A DNA stretch of 49,075 nt, taken from assembly GCF_000406105.1 (NCBI RefSeq), contig NZ_CM001974.1, positions 3,114,881 through 3,163,955 on the forward strand. Direction: 5' to 3'. The notes under the pieces are model-generated. The model ran no database searches. It worked only from the letters and a program-made list of their open reading frames with translations, and had not been told where the DNA came from. This document shows positions 29,251-38,702 of this stretch, piece after piece. Within the stretch, counting starts at the first letter, position 1; each line of letters opens with the position of its first letter. The DNA is from Dickeya chrysanthemi NCPPB 402. GTDB taxonomy: Bacteria > Pseudomonadota > Gammaproteobacteria > Enterobacterales > Enterobacteriaceae. The position numbers and the translations under genes are program-made.

Positions 29251-29667
29251 ATGAAAATCTTTATGGCCCGTTTCTGGCATCAGGCCAGAGCGTTGTTACT
29301 GATTTACGCCTGTTTGTACCTCGGTATCGGCGTTGCCGCCGTACTGCCCATCGCGTTGCCGGGCAGCATCATCGGTATGCTGATCCTGTTTCTGTTGTTG
29401 TCATTGCAGATTATCCCGGCGCAGTGGGTTAAACCGGGTTGCCACGTGCTGATCCGCTATATGGCGCTGCTGTTTGTGCCGATTGGCGTCGGCGTGATGC
29501 AGTATTTCGACTTGCTGCGCGCCCAGTTCGCACCGGTGATCATCTCCTGCGCCGCCAGCACGCTGGTGGTGTTGATCACCGTGAGCGGCTGTTCGCATCT
29601 GATCCACGGGCGTAAGCCGGCCCGCCATCCGGCCGATGCGAAAAAAGGAGCCGATCATGTGGCATGA
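29251..29667 (+). CDS. yohJ: YohJ, CidA/LrgA-family inner membrane protein
   Basis: Membrane protein of about 138 residues with four spans, nearly identical in pattern to E. coli YohJ ([55 protein letters not shown]). The family is holin-like and is thought to work with the YohK/LrgB partner in murein hydrolase control or metabolite export. The start at 29251 (or 29263) is set by comparison with YohJ because the frame is open far upstream and ribosome sites are weak. The stop overlaps yohK by 11 bases. Confidence 0.9.
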   Translation: MKIFMARFWHQARALLLIYACLYLGIGVAAVLPIALPGSIIGMLILFLLLSLQIIPAQWVKPGCHVLIRYMALLFVPIGVGVMQYFDLLRAQFAPVIISCAASTLVVLITVSGCSHLIHGRKPARHPADAKKGADHVA

Positions 29668-30351
29668 TATCGTCTGGTCGCTGCCATTAACGCTGCTGGT
29701 GTTTTTTTAGCGCGTCGGCTGGCGCAGCGGCTGAATTCACCGTTACTCAACCCGTTGCTGGTTTCGATGGTGGTGCTGATAGCGTTTCTGCTGGTAAGCC
29801 ACATTCCGTATGAGCGCTATTTCCACGGCAGCGCGGTGCTGAACAGCCTGCTGCAACCGGCGGTGGTCGCGCTGGCGTTTCCGCTGTATGAACAGTTGCA
29901 CCAGATCCGTATGCGCTGGAAGTCGATCATCAGCGTCTGTTTCATCGGCAGCGTGGTGGCGATGGTGACCGGCACCTGGATTGCGCTGCGGCTGGGCGCC
30001 ACACCGGCGATTGCCGCCTCGATCATGCCGAAATCGGTCACCACGCCGATCGCCATGGCGGTGGGTGGCAGTATCGGCGGTATTCCGGCCATCAGCGCGG
30101 TGTGCGTGATCTTTGTCGGCATCCTCGGCGCGGTATTCGGCCACACGCTGCTCAACGCCATGCGCATTCATACCAAAGCATCGCGCGGGCTGGCGATGGG
30201 CACCGCGTCGCACGCGCTCGGCACCGCCCGCTGCGCCGAGCTGGATTATGAAGAAGGCGCGTTCAGTTCGCTGGCGCTGGTGATCTGCGGCATTATCACC
30301 TCGCTGATGGCTCCGCTGCTGTTTCCGTTGCTGGTCGTCCTGGCGAAATAG
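29657..30351 (+). pseudogene. yohK: YohK, CidB/LrgB-family membrane protein, frameshifted
   Basis: Partner of YohJ. The frame opens at 29657 behind AAAAAAGGAG and encodes [17 protein letters not shown], then stops at TAG in the seven-T run at 29702-29708. Adding one T gives VFFLARRLAQRLNSPLLNPL, which continues in the long frame to 30351 exactly as in E. coli YohK. PKSVTTPIAMAVGGSIGGIP and TASHALGTARCAELDYEEGA are intact. Either a sequencing undercall or a true null; an internal start near 29755 would lack the first membrane span. Confidence 0.88.
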
Positions 30352-30378
30352 CCGCCACTGCCGACGCGGATAAATAGG

Positions 30379-31179
30379 TCAATAGCGCGTCGGCGGCACC
30401 CCAAACATCTGACGAAACGCGAAGGTAAACGAGGCGGTGCTGGCATACCCCAGGTCCAGCGCTACCTGCGTTACGCTACGGTTATTCTTCAGCATCACCA
30501 CCGATTCGAGCAGCCGCATACGTTTCTTCCACTCGCTGAACGCGACCCCAGTCTCTTTTTTAAAACGGCGCGAAAACGTGCGCACCGACATGCCGGTACG
30601 CGCCGCCCATTCTTCAATGCCGTGGGGCGCATCCGGCGTCTGCTGAATATCACGGCACACCCGCATCAGGGTGGCGGAAGCAGGCCACGACAACGAAAAC
30701 CCGGCATCCGGCAACTGCCGCAACAACGTGGTCAGCACCCTGACCAGTTGGGCGTCATCTCCATCGTAGTCGTACTGTTCCGGCACGTGTCCGGTGGCGT
30801 AATGAATAAACTCGCGGATAAAATCGCTGACCAACACCACTCTGCAGCCACTGTGGTCAATGGCCACGTAATCCGACTCGATATACAAACTTTCCAGCAA
30901 CACATCGCTGGTAGCCAGAATCCGGTGCGGCACATGCGCCGGGATCCAGACGCCGTACAACACCGGCACGATCAACGTCTTACCTTCAATCTCCACCCGC
31001 ATTCCCCCTTCCCGCGCATACAAAAATTCGACGAACGGGTGCTGATGCGGCGCCACCTCCGTCTCCTTTGCCAGCGGGTAGGTACGAAAGTAGACCGGGC
31101 GCGGCAACGTGAGCAATACCGGCGCAGGCTGACCGGCTATCGGCAACCGGGGGGGCGAGACAAGCGAATGAGACATCAC
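30379..31179 (-). CDS. AraC-family regulator with N-terminal cupin
   Basis: Regulator of 266 residues. Cupin-like sensor in the N-terminal half (VAPHQHPFVEFLYAREGGM, then YGVWIPAHVPHRIL) and two C-terminal helix-turn-helix motifs (IEEWAARTGMSVRTFSRRFK and VTQVALDLGYASTASFTFAF). It belongs to the same NimR-like subgroup as the gene at 13963-14778 but has normal GC content. It is convergent with yohK, 27 bases away. Target unknown; NimR-type proteins often control a nearby exporter. Confidence 0.88.
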   Translation of the reverse strand: MMSHSLVSPPRLPIAGQPAPVLLTLPRPVYFRTYPLAKETEVAPHQHPFVEFLYAREGGMRVEIEGKTLIVPVLYGVWIPAHVPHRILATSDVLLESLYIESDYVAIDHSGCRVVLVSDFIREFIHYATGHVPEQYDYDGDDAQLVRVLTTLLRQLPDAGFSLSWPASATLMRVCRDIQQTPDAPHGIEEWAARTGMSVRTFSRRFKKETGVAFSEWKKRMRLLESVVMLKNNRSVTQVALDLGYASTASFTFAFRQMFGVPPTRY

Positions 31180-31344
31180 AGCATGACCTCTACTCGATAG
31201 AGTTTGTCTTGATAGGGTAACGCAGGCCAGCCCGATTTGCCCGATAATCTGCAGCTATTCAGCCGGCGCGACGTCATCGCCGCAGAACCGATTCGCTGTG
31301 CTTGTACGATTTTTCAAACCAGAAAATGGATTGAGGAATAACTC

Positions 31345-31467
31345 ATGGAAGCGACATTACATCATGCCTGTTCGCCGTTTTTAGTCATGCATTGTCCGTC
31401 TTTTGACGTATTACGCCATTTTGCCGATGGCAGCACGATGTCATCCGAAACGACAGTACCTCAGTAA
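31345..31467 (+). CDS. Possible 40-residue small protein upstream of cfa
   Basis: A 41-codon frame starting MEATLHHACSPFLVMHCPSF follows a good ribosome site (GAGGAATAACTC before ATG). It ends 52 bases before cfa. No family is recognised. It could be a leader peptide, an unrelated small protein, or chance. Confidence 0.4.
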   Translation: MEATLHHACSPFLVMHCPSFDVLRHFADGSTMSSETTVPQ

Positions 31468-31519
31468 TCATTAGTTTTGTGCTAACACATTGAATTAACT
31501 GTTAGTTAAAGGAGACATC

Positions 31520-32668
31520 ATGAGTAATGCGTGCATCGTTGATGATATCAGCGAAAAAAATGAATGGCGGCGTATCACGCAGGAATTATTGCATCAGGCG
31601 GGAATTACCCTTAACGGAAGCGACCCCTGGGATATTCAGGTGAACGATGCCCGCTTTTTCAAACGGGTATTACAACAGGGGTCGCTTGGCCTGGGCGAAA
31701 GCTACATGGAAGGCTGGTGGGATTGCCCGCGGCTCGATATGTTTTTTCATCGCATCCTGGCCGCCCGGCTGGATGAACAACACCCGTCACGCTGGCACGA
31801 CCTGATGCGCATTGCGCTGGCGCGGCTGGTCAACCGTCAGTCGCGCAAACGCGCCTGGCAAGTCGGCAAAGTACATTACGACCTCGGCAACGACCTGTTC
31901 AGCCACATGCTGGACCCCTACATGCAATATTCATGCGGTTACTGGAAACAAGCCGACACGCTTGATGAAGCCCAGCAGCACAAACTGGCGCTGATCTGTG
32001 AAAAACTTCAGCTCGAACCCGGCATGACGCTGCTGGATATCGGTTGCGGCTGGGGTGGTCTGGCGGTGTACGCCGCTCAGCATTACGGCGTTACCGTGCA
32101 TGGCGTCACCATTTCCGCCGAGCAGAAAGCCTTTGTGGAGTCACGCTGCTGCGGGCTGGATATCCATATTCTGTTGCAGGATTACCGCGATCTGCACCGG
32201 CAGTACGACCGTATTGTCTCCGTCGGCATGTTTGAACACGTGGGGCCGAAAAATTACGCCGCCTATTTTAATGTGGTGAATCGGTGCCTGAAGCCGGACG
32301 GCCTGTTCCTGCTGCATACCATCGGGTCGAATAAGACCGCTCATAACGTGGACCCGTGGATCAATAAATACATTTTTCCCAACGGATGCCTGCCATCCAT
32401 TAAACAGATTGCCAACACCAGCGAACCCTATTTTGTGATGGAAGACTGGCACAACTTCGGTACTGATTACGATAAAACGCTGATGGCCTGGCTGGCCCGT
32501 TTTACCGCCGCCTGGCCGCAACTGGCCGCCGACTATTCGCCCGCCTTCCGGCGTATGTTCAATTATTACCTGACCGCCTGCGCCGGCGCCTTTCGGGCCA
32601 GAAACATCCAGTTATGGCAGGTTCTCTTTAGCCGGGGCGTCGAACAGGGATTGTGCGTGCCGCGCTGA
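31520..32668 (+). CDS. cfa: Cyclopropane-fatty-acyl-phospholipid synthase
   Basis: SAM-dependent enzyme of 382 residues that adds a methylene bridge to unsaturated acyl chains of membrane phospholipids, hardening membranes in stationary phase and acid. The SAM motif LLDIGCGWGGLAVYAAQHYG lies near residue 172. ILLQDYRDL, SVGMFEHVGPKNY and HTIGS complete the active region, including the bicarbonate and base residues of E. coli Cfa. The N-terminus FKRVLQQGSLGLGESYMEGW is also near-identical. A strong ribosome site AAAGGAGACATC precedes the ATG, after an AT-rich inverted repeat (taactgttagtta). Confidence 0.97.
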   Translation: MSNACIVDDISEKNEWRRITQELLHQAGITLNGSDPWDIQVNDARFFKRVLQQGSLGLGESYMEGWWDCPRLDMFFHRILAARLDEQHPSRWHDLMRIALARLVNRQSRKRAWQVGKVHYDLGNDLFSHMLDPYMQYSCGYWKQADTLDEAQQHKLALICEKLQLEPGMTLLDIGCGWGGLAVYAAQHYGVTVHGVTISAEQKAFVESRCCGLDIHILLQDYRDLHRQYDRIVSVGMFEHVGPKNYAAYFNVVNRCLKPDGLFLLHTIGSNKTAHNVDPWINKYIFPNGCLPSIKQIANTSEPYFVMEDWHNFGTDYDKTLMAWLARFTAAWPQLAADYSPAFRRMFNYYLTACAGAFRARNIQLWQVLFSRGVEQGLCVPR

Positions 32669-32787
32669 GTATTCACCACACGTTCAGGCCACCAGGCGCA
32701 GGCCAACGAACGTACGACGATAACGCGCCGACTGATTTTTTTAACCCGATACGTTGTTAACCCCTACAAACAGGAAGCTAACACAAC

Positions 32788-33507
32788 ATGAATGTTAATT
32801 TTTTTGTCACCTGCATCGGCGATGCGCTCAAATCGCGCATGGCCCGTGACAGCGTGCTGTTGCTGGAACAGCTCGGCTGCCGCGTTCACTTTCCCGAACG
32901 TCAGGGCTGCTGTGGTCAACCCGCCATCAACAGCGGATACATCCGCGACGCGCTGCCGGGCATGAAAACGCTGATCGCCGCGCTGGAAGAGAACGATGAC
33001 CCCATCGTCTCGCCGGCCGGCTCCTGCACCAACGCCATCAGGCATTATGCCGACTGGCTGGTCGATGAACCGGAGTGGGCGGCCCGTGCCGCGCAGGTCG
33101 CCGCACGGATGGTTGACCTCACCTCGTTTATCGTTAACCGCCTCGGCGTCACCGATGTCGGTGCTCGCCTGCCGGGCAAGGCGGTTTATCACCCCTCTTG
33201 TAGTCTGTTTCGTAAAATGGGCGTGCGCGAAGAACCGCTGGCCTTGCTGCATCAGGTGCGCGATCTGGAACTGCTGCCGTTTCACGCGCAGGAAACCTGC
33301 TGCGGTTTCGGCGGCACCTTTTCCGTCAAAATGGCGGAGATCTCCGGTGAAATGGTGAAAGAAAAGGTAGCGCACATCATGGAAGCCAAACCGGACTACC
33401 TGATCGGCGCTGATGTCAGTTGCCTTCTCAACATCGGCGGACGGTTGCAGCGTGAAGGGCACGCCGTTCAGGTGTTGCATATCGCTGAAGTGTTGATGAG
33501 CCGCTAA
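32788..33507 (+). CDS. lutA: LutA/YkgE, L-lactate utilisation Fe-S protein
   Basis: Protein of 239 residues with two cysteine-rich CCG domains (RQGCCGQP near residue 38 and ETCCGFGGTF near 170), the family's cluster-binding motifs. It is one of three subunits that oxidise L-lactate to pyruvate in a flavin-independent complex with LutB and LutC. In E. coli it corresponds to YkgE. It starts 119 bases after cfa and is followed by lutB after 9 bases. It is cytoplasmic and likely membrane associated. Confidence 0.93.
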   Translation: MNVNFFVTCIGDALKSRMARDSVLLLEQLGCRVHFPERQGCCGQPAINSGYIRDALPGMKTLIAALEENDDPIVSPAGSCTNAIRHYADWLVDEPEWAARAAQVAARMVDLTSFIVNRLGVTDVGARLPGKAVYHPSCSLFRKMGVREEPLALLHQVRDLELLPFHAQETCCGFGGTFSVKMAEISGEMVKEKVAHIMEAKPDYLIGADVSCLLNIGGRLQREGHAVQVLHIAEVLMSR

Positions 33508-33516
33508 GGAGACGCC

Positions 33517-34944
33517 ATGTACCTCAAAACCAGCACGACCCCGTTTCATGAGCGTATCCGCCAGCAAATAGACGACCCGATCATGCGCCAGGCGGTTGCC
33601 AACGCGCAGGAACGCATCGGCGCCAACCGTCAGAAGATGGTCGATGAACTGGGCCAGTGGGATGTCTGGCGCACGAGAGCCGCGCAGATCCGCGCGCACG
33701 TGCTTGATAACCTTGACGCCTACCTGTACCAGTTGTCGGAACAGGTCACCGCCCGCGGCGGCAAGGTGTTTTTTGCCGCAACACGCGAAGACGCAACCCG
33801 CTATATCTTGCAGGTGACGCAGGCCAAACAGGCCCGCAAGGTGGTGAAATCCAAATCGATGGTGACTGAAGAGATCGGCATGAATGCCGTACTGGAAGCC
33901 GCCGGCATCAAGGTGGTGGAAACCGATCTCGGCGAATACATCCTGCAACTGGACCAGGACGCGCCCTCCCACGTGGTGGTGCCTGCCATCCACAAAGATC
34001 GCCATCAAATCCGGCGCGTACTGCAACAGCAGTTGGGCTACGACGGCCCGGAAACACCGGAAGCGATGACGCGTTTTATTCGCCGGAAAATCCGCGCCGA
34101 CTTTCTCAGCGCTGAGGTAGGGATCACCGGCTGCAACTTTGCCGTGGCGGAAACCGGCACCGTCAGTCTGGTGAGCAACGAAGGCAACGCCCGGCTGTGC
34201 ACTACCCTGCCCCGTACCCACATCGCCGTGATGGGCATGGAGCGTATCGTCCCGACCTTTGAAGAGCTGGATGTGGTGCTCACCATGCTGGCGCGCAGTG
34301 CGGTCGGCGCCCGGTTGACCGGCTACAACACCTGGCTGACCGGACCACGCGATATCGGCGGTATCGACGGCCCGGAAGAGTTTCATCTGGTGATTGTCGA
34401 TAACGGCCGCTCGCAGATCCTGGGGTCGCCGTTCCACGATATTCTGCGCTGCATTCGCTGCGGTGCCTGCATCAACACCTGCCCGGCGTACCGCCACATC
34501 GGCGGCCACGGCTATGGCTCTATCTATCCTGGGCCGATCGGCGCGGTGCTGTCGCCGTTGCTGGGCGGCTATGAAGACTTCAAACACCTGCCTTACGCCT
34601 GCTCGCTGTGCACCGCCTGCGACGATGTGTGCCCGGTGCGCATTCCGCTGTCTTCGCTGATTGTGCAGCACCGACGCACGCTGGCAGAAAATGGGATGAC
34701 GCCTGCGGCCGAGCGGCGCATCGTCGGGTTGTTCAACTACGCCAATAGTCACCCCGGCCTATGGAAAGTCGGTATGGTGGCCGGCGCGCGTGCCGCCCGC
34801 TTGCTGATTCGTAACGGCAAGATACCGTTTAACATCGGTGCGATCAGCGAGTGGACCGCCGCCCGCGACCTGCCGGACGCCGATGGCGAGAGCTTCCGTA
34901 GTTGGTTCAAACAGCATCAGCGTCAGAGCAAGGAGAAACGCTAA
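33517..34944 (+). CDS. lutB: LutB/YkgF, L-lactate utilisation iron-sulfur subunit
   Basis: Subunit of 475 residues. The N-terminal part is an LUD domain (with TEEIGMNAVLEAAGIKVVET near residue 110). Two 4Fe-4S ferredoxin-type motifs follow, CIRCGACINTCPAYRHIGG near 312 and CSLCTACDDVCPVRIPLS near 363. E. coli YkgF has the same layout. It starts after GGAGACGCC, 9 bases from lutA, and its stop overlaps the lutC start by one base (TAATG). Confidence 0.95.
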   Translation: MYLKTSTTPFHERIRQQIDDPIMRQAVANAQERIGANRQKMVDELGQWDVWRTRAAQIRAHVLDNLDAYLYQLSEQVTARGGKVFFAATREDATRYILQVTQAKQARKVVKSKSMVTEEIGMNAVLEAAGIKVVETDLGEYILQLDQDAPSHVVVPAIHKDRHQIRRVLQQQLGYDGPETPEAMTRFIRRKIRADFLSAEVGITGCNFAVAETGTVSLVSNEGNARLCTTLPRTHIAVMGMERIVPTFEELDVVLTMLARSAVGARLTGYNTWLTGPRDIGGIDGPEEFHLVIVDNGRSQILGSPFHDILRCIRCGACINTCPAYRHIGGHGYGSIYPGPIGAVLSPLLGGYEDFKHLPYACSLCTACDDVCPVRIPLSSLIVQHRRTLAENGMTPAAERRIVGLFNYANSHPGLWKVGMVAGARAARLLIRNGKIPFNIGAISEWTAARDLPDADGESFRSWFKQHQRQSKEKR

Positions 34945-35639
34945 TGGAAAACCGCGACGCCTTTCTGTCTACCCTGGCGCATCGGCTTGGTCGGGAACCC
35001 CGCCAAACGCCGCCGCCGTTGCCGCCGCTGGAAAACAACCCGGCCGGCACCCGCCTGACCGAGCTGACGGCGCAACAGCGTTGCGACGCCTTTATCGACT
35101 ACGCCGGCAATGTGATGCTGGCGCACTGTGAGCTCACCCCGCCCAATGACGTGGCGCAAGCCGCCGGGCGGCTGTGCCAGCGTTACGGCGGCACGCCGGT
35201 GCTGGTCAGCGGCGATGCGCGACTGGCGGAGCTGGGCGTAACCGGCTTTCTGCAACAGGAATACCAAGCCCGATGCTGGAACCCGGCGGCAGGCGAAGAC
35301 AACCTGACGCAGGCGGCGCAAGCCCGCATCGGCGTGGTATACGCCGACTACGGCCTGACCGAATCCGGCGGTGTAGTGCTGTTCTCAACGCCGCAACAAG
35401 GCCGCGCCATGAGTTTACTGCCGGAGTCCACGCTGTTTATTGTGCGCAAAAGCTGCCTGTTGCCGCGCGTCGCGCAACTGGCCCAGCATCTACGCCAGCG
35501 GGTGCAACAAGGCGAACCGCTGCCGTCATGCATCAATCTGATCGCCGGTCCCAGCTCTACCGCCGATATCGAACTGATCAAGGTGGTGGGGGTACACGGG
35601 CCGCTGAACGCCGCGTACCTGATTATTGAGGACTGCTGA
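34944..35639 (+). CDS. lutC: LutC/YkgG, L-lactate utilisation subunit
   Basis: LUD-domain protein of 231 residues, third member of the lactate oxidation complex. Conserved points are IGVVYADYGLTESGGVVLFS and GPSSTADIELIKVVGVHGP near the end. The start at 34944 is set by AAGGAGAAACG and the one-base overlap with lutB; a longer frame opens at 34902. The complex lets the cell grow on L-lactate. No lactate permease or LutR/LldR-type GntR regulator is adjacent. Confidence 0.94.
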   Translation: MENRDAFLSTLAHRLGREPRQTPPPLPPLENNPAGTRLTELTAQQRCDAFIDYAGNVMLAHCELTPPNDVAQAAGRLCQRYGGTPVLVSGDARLAELGVTGFLQQEYQARCWNPAAGEDNLTQAAQARIGVVYADYGLTESGGVVLFSTPQQGRAMSLLPESTLFIVRKSCLLPRVAQLAQHLRQRVQQGEPLPSCINLIAGPSSTADIELIKVVGVHGPLNAAYLIIEDC

Positions 35640-35675
35640 CGGCACAGGCATGAAGTACCTGGCTGCCACTGCAAA

Positions 35676-35697
35676 TGCCCCCTCTGACGAGGGGGCA
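35676..35697. terminator. Bidirectional terminator between lutC and ABC-F gene
   Basis: A perfect 9-bp stem, tgccccctc (35676-35684) and gagggggca (35689-35697), has a 4-base loop between two convergent genes. T-runs are short in both directions, but the position and strength fit a shared terminator. Confidence 0.8.
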
Positions 35698-35707
35698 GGT
35701 ATTAGCA

Positions 35708-37441
35708 TTACGCCAGCCCCAGCAAGGCGTTGAGGCGGGCAATCTCTTGCCGCCACTGCGCCTGTTGCGCCGGTTTCTGGTGCTTCGCCTTCCGCGCCAG
35801 ATCCTCAGCCAGCCGGTTTTCCAGCTCAACCAGTTGCGCCAGCAGCGCGTCCGCCTCATCAGCAGGCTTCGAAGCCGCCGGCACCGCCGCTGACGGCGGC
35901 AGCCCGTGTATCGCGGTTTCAGCAGGCGATGCGCCCAGACGCTGATAGACCAGCTCCAGATCGTGCCACTCGCTCAACACGCCGTGCTCAACCAGCCAGA
36001 AGCGATTGCAACTGCGGCTGATTAGCGCCCGGTCATGCGTCACCAACAGCACGCCGCCGTCAAAGTCTTGCAGCGTATCGGCCAGCGCCTCTTTGCCTTC
36101 CATGTCCAGATGGTTGGTCGGCTCGTCCAGCATCAGCAAACCGTAACGCGCCAGCGACAGCCCGACGAACAATAGCCGGGCGCGCTCGCCGCCGCTCAGG
36201 GTGGCGACGGTTTGCTGATGACGCGACCACGGAAATCCGGCGCTGATCAACGCCATCTTGCGGTCCTGCGCCAGCGGCGCGAACGGCGCCAGCGCATCAA
36301 ACAGGGTGTCGTCGTCACGCAGTTGATGCAGCGTCTGGTCGTAATACCCCAACCGAACGCGGGGATGCAGACGAATCGCCCCATTCAACGTCGAATTCGG
36401 GTACTGCTGCCATAGAAGACGCAACAACGAAGACTTGCCGCCGCCGTTACGGCCGATAATCGCCACCCGATCACCGCTTTTCACCCGCTGTAACGGCACG
36501 GTGAACAGCGTTGGGTGCTGCGGTGCCGGGCTGACGGCCAGCGCCGTCATCTCCAGCAGACGATCGGCGTTCAGCGCTTCGCCATGCAGCGCCAGCAGCC
36601 ACTGGCTGCCGGCGGTCAGCTCGGTTTGCTCCTCTTTGAGCCGCTCGATGCGTTTTTCCATCTGTTTGGCCTTGCGCGCCAGATCTTCGTTATCGTAGAC
36701 CTTGCCCCAGACGGCCAGCCGTTTGGCGCTAACGGTTACGCGGTCGATTTCCTTCTGTTCCGCTTTGCGGCGCAAGGCATCGCTGCGATCGCGCTCCACC
36801 AGTGCCGCGCGGGCGGCGCTACAGGGCAGCGCAAAGTAATGCAGTTGCCGGTCACGCAGGATATAGCTGCCGTTGGTGACGTTATCCAGCAACTGGCTGT
36901 CATGGGAAACCAGCACAAAGCTGCCGCTCCAGTGTTGCAGGAACTGCTCCAGCCACAGCAACGTCGGCAAGTCCAGATGGTTACTCGGCTCATCCAGCAA
37001 CAACAGATCCGGCGAGGTGATCAGGGCTCGCGCCAGCAACAACCGGGTATGCTGGCCACCACTGAGGGTACCGGCGCACAGCAGCCAGTCCCGCTCGCCG
37101 AATCCCATTTCCGCCAGCAAGGTCTCCGCCCGCCAGCGCTCGCTGACGCGTTCGGCCGCGGGAAGACGAGCCAGCACCGCATCCAGCATCGTCAACGGAT
37201 GCAGATCCGCCGGCAGATGCTGTTCAACGCGAGCCAGCAGGCAATGATGGGAAAGCGTCACACTGCCGCGCCCTGGCGCTAGCGTACCGTCCAGTAGCTT
37301 TAACAGCGTACTTTTGCCGCAACCGTTATGGCCAATCAAACCGAGGCGGTCGCCCTGGTTCAGGGTAAAAGAAATGTCGTTCAGCAGAGGGCCGAAAGGG
37401 GTATCCACGCTCAGGGCGTGTACAGTCAGTAAAGTGCTCAT
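35708..37441 (-). CDS. ABC-F family ATPase (Uup/YheS class)
   Basis: Soluble protein of 577 residues with two ABC cassettes and no membrane span. First cassette: IGHNGCGKSTLLKLLDG, LSGGQHTRLLLARAL and LLLLDEPSNHLDLP. Second: IGRNGGGKSSLLRLL, LSGGERARLLFVGLSLA and LLMLDEPTNHLDME. A charged helical linker (about 215-275) joins them, and a C-terminal coiled coil rich in Glu, Lys and Ala follows. ABC-F proteins act on ribosomes, in translation or antibiotic protection. Which subfamily cannot be fixed by eye; it is not EttA, to judge from its linker and tail. Confidence 0.9.
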   Translation of the reverse strand: MSTLLTVHALSVDTPFGPLLNDISFTLNQGDRLGLIGHNGCGKSTLLKLLDGTLAPGRGSVTLSHHCLLARVEQHLPADLHPLTMLDAVLARLPAAERVSERWRAETLLAEMGFGERDWLLCAGTLSGGQHTRLLLARALITSPDLLLLDEPSNHLDLPTLLWLEQFLQHWSGSFVLVSHDSQLLDNVTNGSYILRDRQLHYFALPCSAARAALVERDRSDALRRKAEQKEIDRVTVSAKRLAVWGKVYDNEDLARKAKQMEKRIERLKEEQTELTAGSQWLLALHGEALNADRLLEMTALAVSPAPQHPTLFTVPLQRVKSGDRVAIIGRNGGGKSSLLRLLWQQYPNSTLNGAIRLHPRVRLGYYDQTLHQLRDDDTLFDALAPFAPLAQDRKMALISAGFPWSRHQQTVATLSGGERARLLFVGLSLARYGLLMLDEPTNHLDMEGKEALADTLQDFDGGVLLVTHDRALISRSCNRFWLVEHGVLSEWHDLELVYQRLGASPAETAIHGLPPSAAVPAASKPADEADALLAQLVELENRLAEDLARKAKHQKPAQQAQWRQEIARLNALLGLA

Positions 37442-37744
37442 TGCTTACTCAAGAGTTACAGGCACAACTGTGCCTCGTCAACACAACGCTGACGATAACC
37501 CGGTAAGCCCGAGAGAAGGGGAAATGCGGTTTGCTTCGCTCAAGCCACCGTTATCGCAGCACGATATCGATAACGCTTGAGCAGCGGCGATCGCCAAAAG
37601 GATGTGAAGTGTTAAACATTTCACAGCACAGCATGATGATCCTCCTTATTTTTATCCGTAGGTTAATCGATGGCTGGATTGTAGCGACAACGGGCGGGCT
37701 TCGCCACCCGTCAGGCTTCTTTTACGCAACGTATTCCCGCCGCG
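37442..37744. other. Intergenic region with hairpin, upstream of ABC-F gene
   Basis: About 300 bases without a firm gene. An imperfect hairpin at 37690-37711 (acgggcgg, loop, ccacccgt) is followed on the plus strand by a T-rich stretch. A plus-strand frame from 37632 (MMILLIFIRRLIDGW) looks like a leader or toxin-like peptide, but it runs into the convergent gene and lacks support. Confidence 0.45.
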
Positions 37745-38509
37745 TTATTTCGCCACCAGCATCACCACCGCCACGCTCACCAGCACCAGACAGAACGCCA
37801 GCCGCAACGCCACCACCGGTAACTTATGCGCCAGCGCCACGCCCCACGACACGCTGAGAATGCCGCCAATCGCCAGCGGAATGCCGGTGGCCCAATCCAC
37901 ATTGCCGGCCTGAGCGTACGATGCCAGCGCCGCCAGCGCGCCGGGCACCACCAGCGCCAGCGCAATGCCCTGCGCCTGCGTCTGGGTGAAACCGAACAGC
38001 GTCACCAATGCCGGTACCACCACCAGCCCGCCGCCGACGGTAAAAATACCGGACATAAAGCCGCTGGCCACGCCGAGTGCCGGCAGATAACGATGGGACA
38101 ATACCGAAGTCGGCGTGCGGCTGCGCCGGCTATTGATCCACTGCCAGATGTAATACGTCGCCAGCACCAGCAGGAAAATGGCGAACGCCTGCTGCAAATT
38201 ATCAACCTGAATGGCCGCCGCCATATGTGCGGCGACATAGGCCGACACCGTGGCGAAGGCGCACAACATCAGCGTCATGCGGGTGTCGATCTTGTTGCGT
38301 TGCCGGTAGCGCAGAAAGCCGATCAGCACGTTCGGCGTAATCATAATCAGCGCCGTGCCCTGCGCCAGATGCTGGTTCATGCCAAACAGCATCCCCAGTA
38401 CCGGAATGGCGATCAGCCCGCCGCCGATACCCAACATCCCGCCGCATACCCCAAGCCCCATCCCCAGAATCAAACACAACACCATATTGGTCATCAGCAA
38501 ACTGGTCAT
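37745..38509 (-). CDS. TSUP-family (TauE/SafE) sulfite or anion exporter
   Basis: Inner-membrane protein of 254 residues with seven or eight spans. The two-fold repeat hallmarks are GGMLGIGGGLIAIPVLGMLF near residue 25 and SGIFTVGGGLVVVPALVTLF near 155. The family moves sulfite, sulfonates or related C2 compounds. A dispersed repeat separates it from the VOC gene in the same direction, and a LysR gene is divergent beyond that. The three could form a small regulated unit. Substrate not determinable. Confidence 0.88.
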   Translation of the reverse strand: MTSLLMTNMVLCLILGMGLGVCGGMLGIGGGLIAIPVLGMLFGMNQHLAQGTALIMITPNVLIGFLRYRQRNKIDTRMTLMLCAFATVSAYVAAHMAAAIQVDNLQQAFAIFLLVLATYYIWQWINSRRSRTPTSVLSHRYLPALGVASGFMSGIFTVGGGLVVVPALVTLFGFTQTQAQGIALALVVPGALAALASYAQAGNVDWATGIPLAIGGILSVSWGVALAHKLPVVALRLAFCLVLVSVAVVMLVAK

Positions 38510-38540
38510 AAATAACCACTACATCCTGTTATATCGTTTT

Positions 38541-38667
38541 TATCCCCGTCATACTTCAAGCTGCAGGGGCGTTGGCTGCCCTCACTCACCCCGGTCACTT
38601 ACTTGAGTAAGCTCCCAGGGATTCGCTCGGTTACCGCCTTCCTGCAACTCGAATTATTTAGGGTATA
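38541..38667 (+). repeat. Dispersed palindromic repeat, full copy
   Basis: About 127 bases starting tatccccgtcatacttcaag, with the inverted core cttacttgagtaag and ending cgaattatttagggtata. It is very similar to the copy at 24967-25092 and in the same orientation. It lies between the VOC and TSUP genes. The element type is familiar from Pectobacteriaceae and Serratia-like genomes. Confidence 0.88.
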
Positions 38668-38702
38668 GAAATAATAAGTTGAATAAAAAGAACCGGCCTT
38701 GA

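Noticed and set aside
32764..34752. Long minus-strand frame of 662 codons across lutA and lutB
   Set aside because: Antisense shadow of two clear Lut genes, rich in His, Gln and Arg, with no family likeness.
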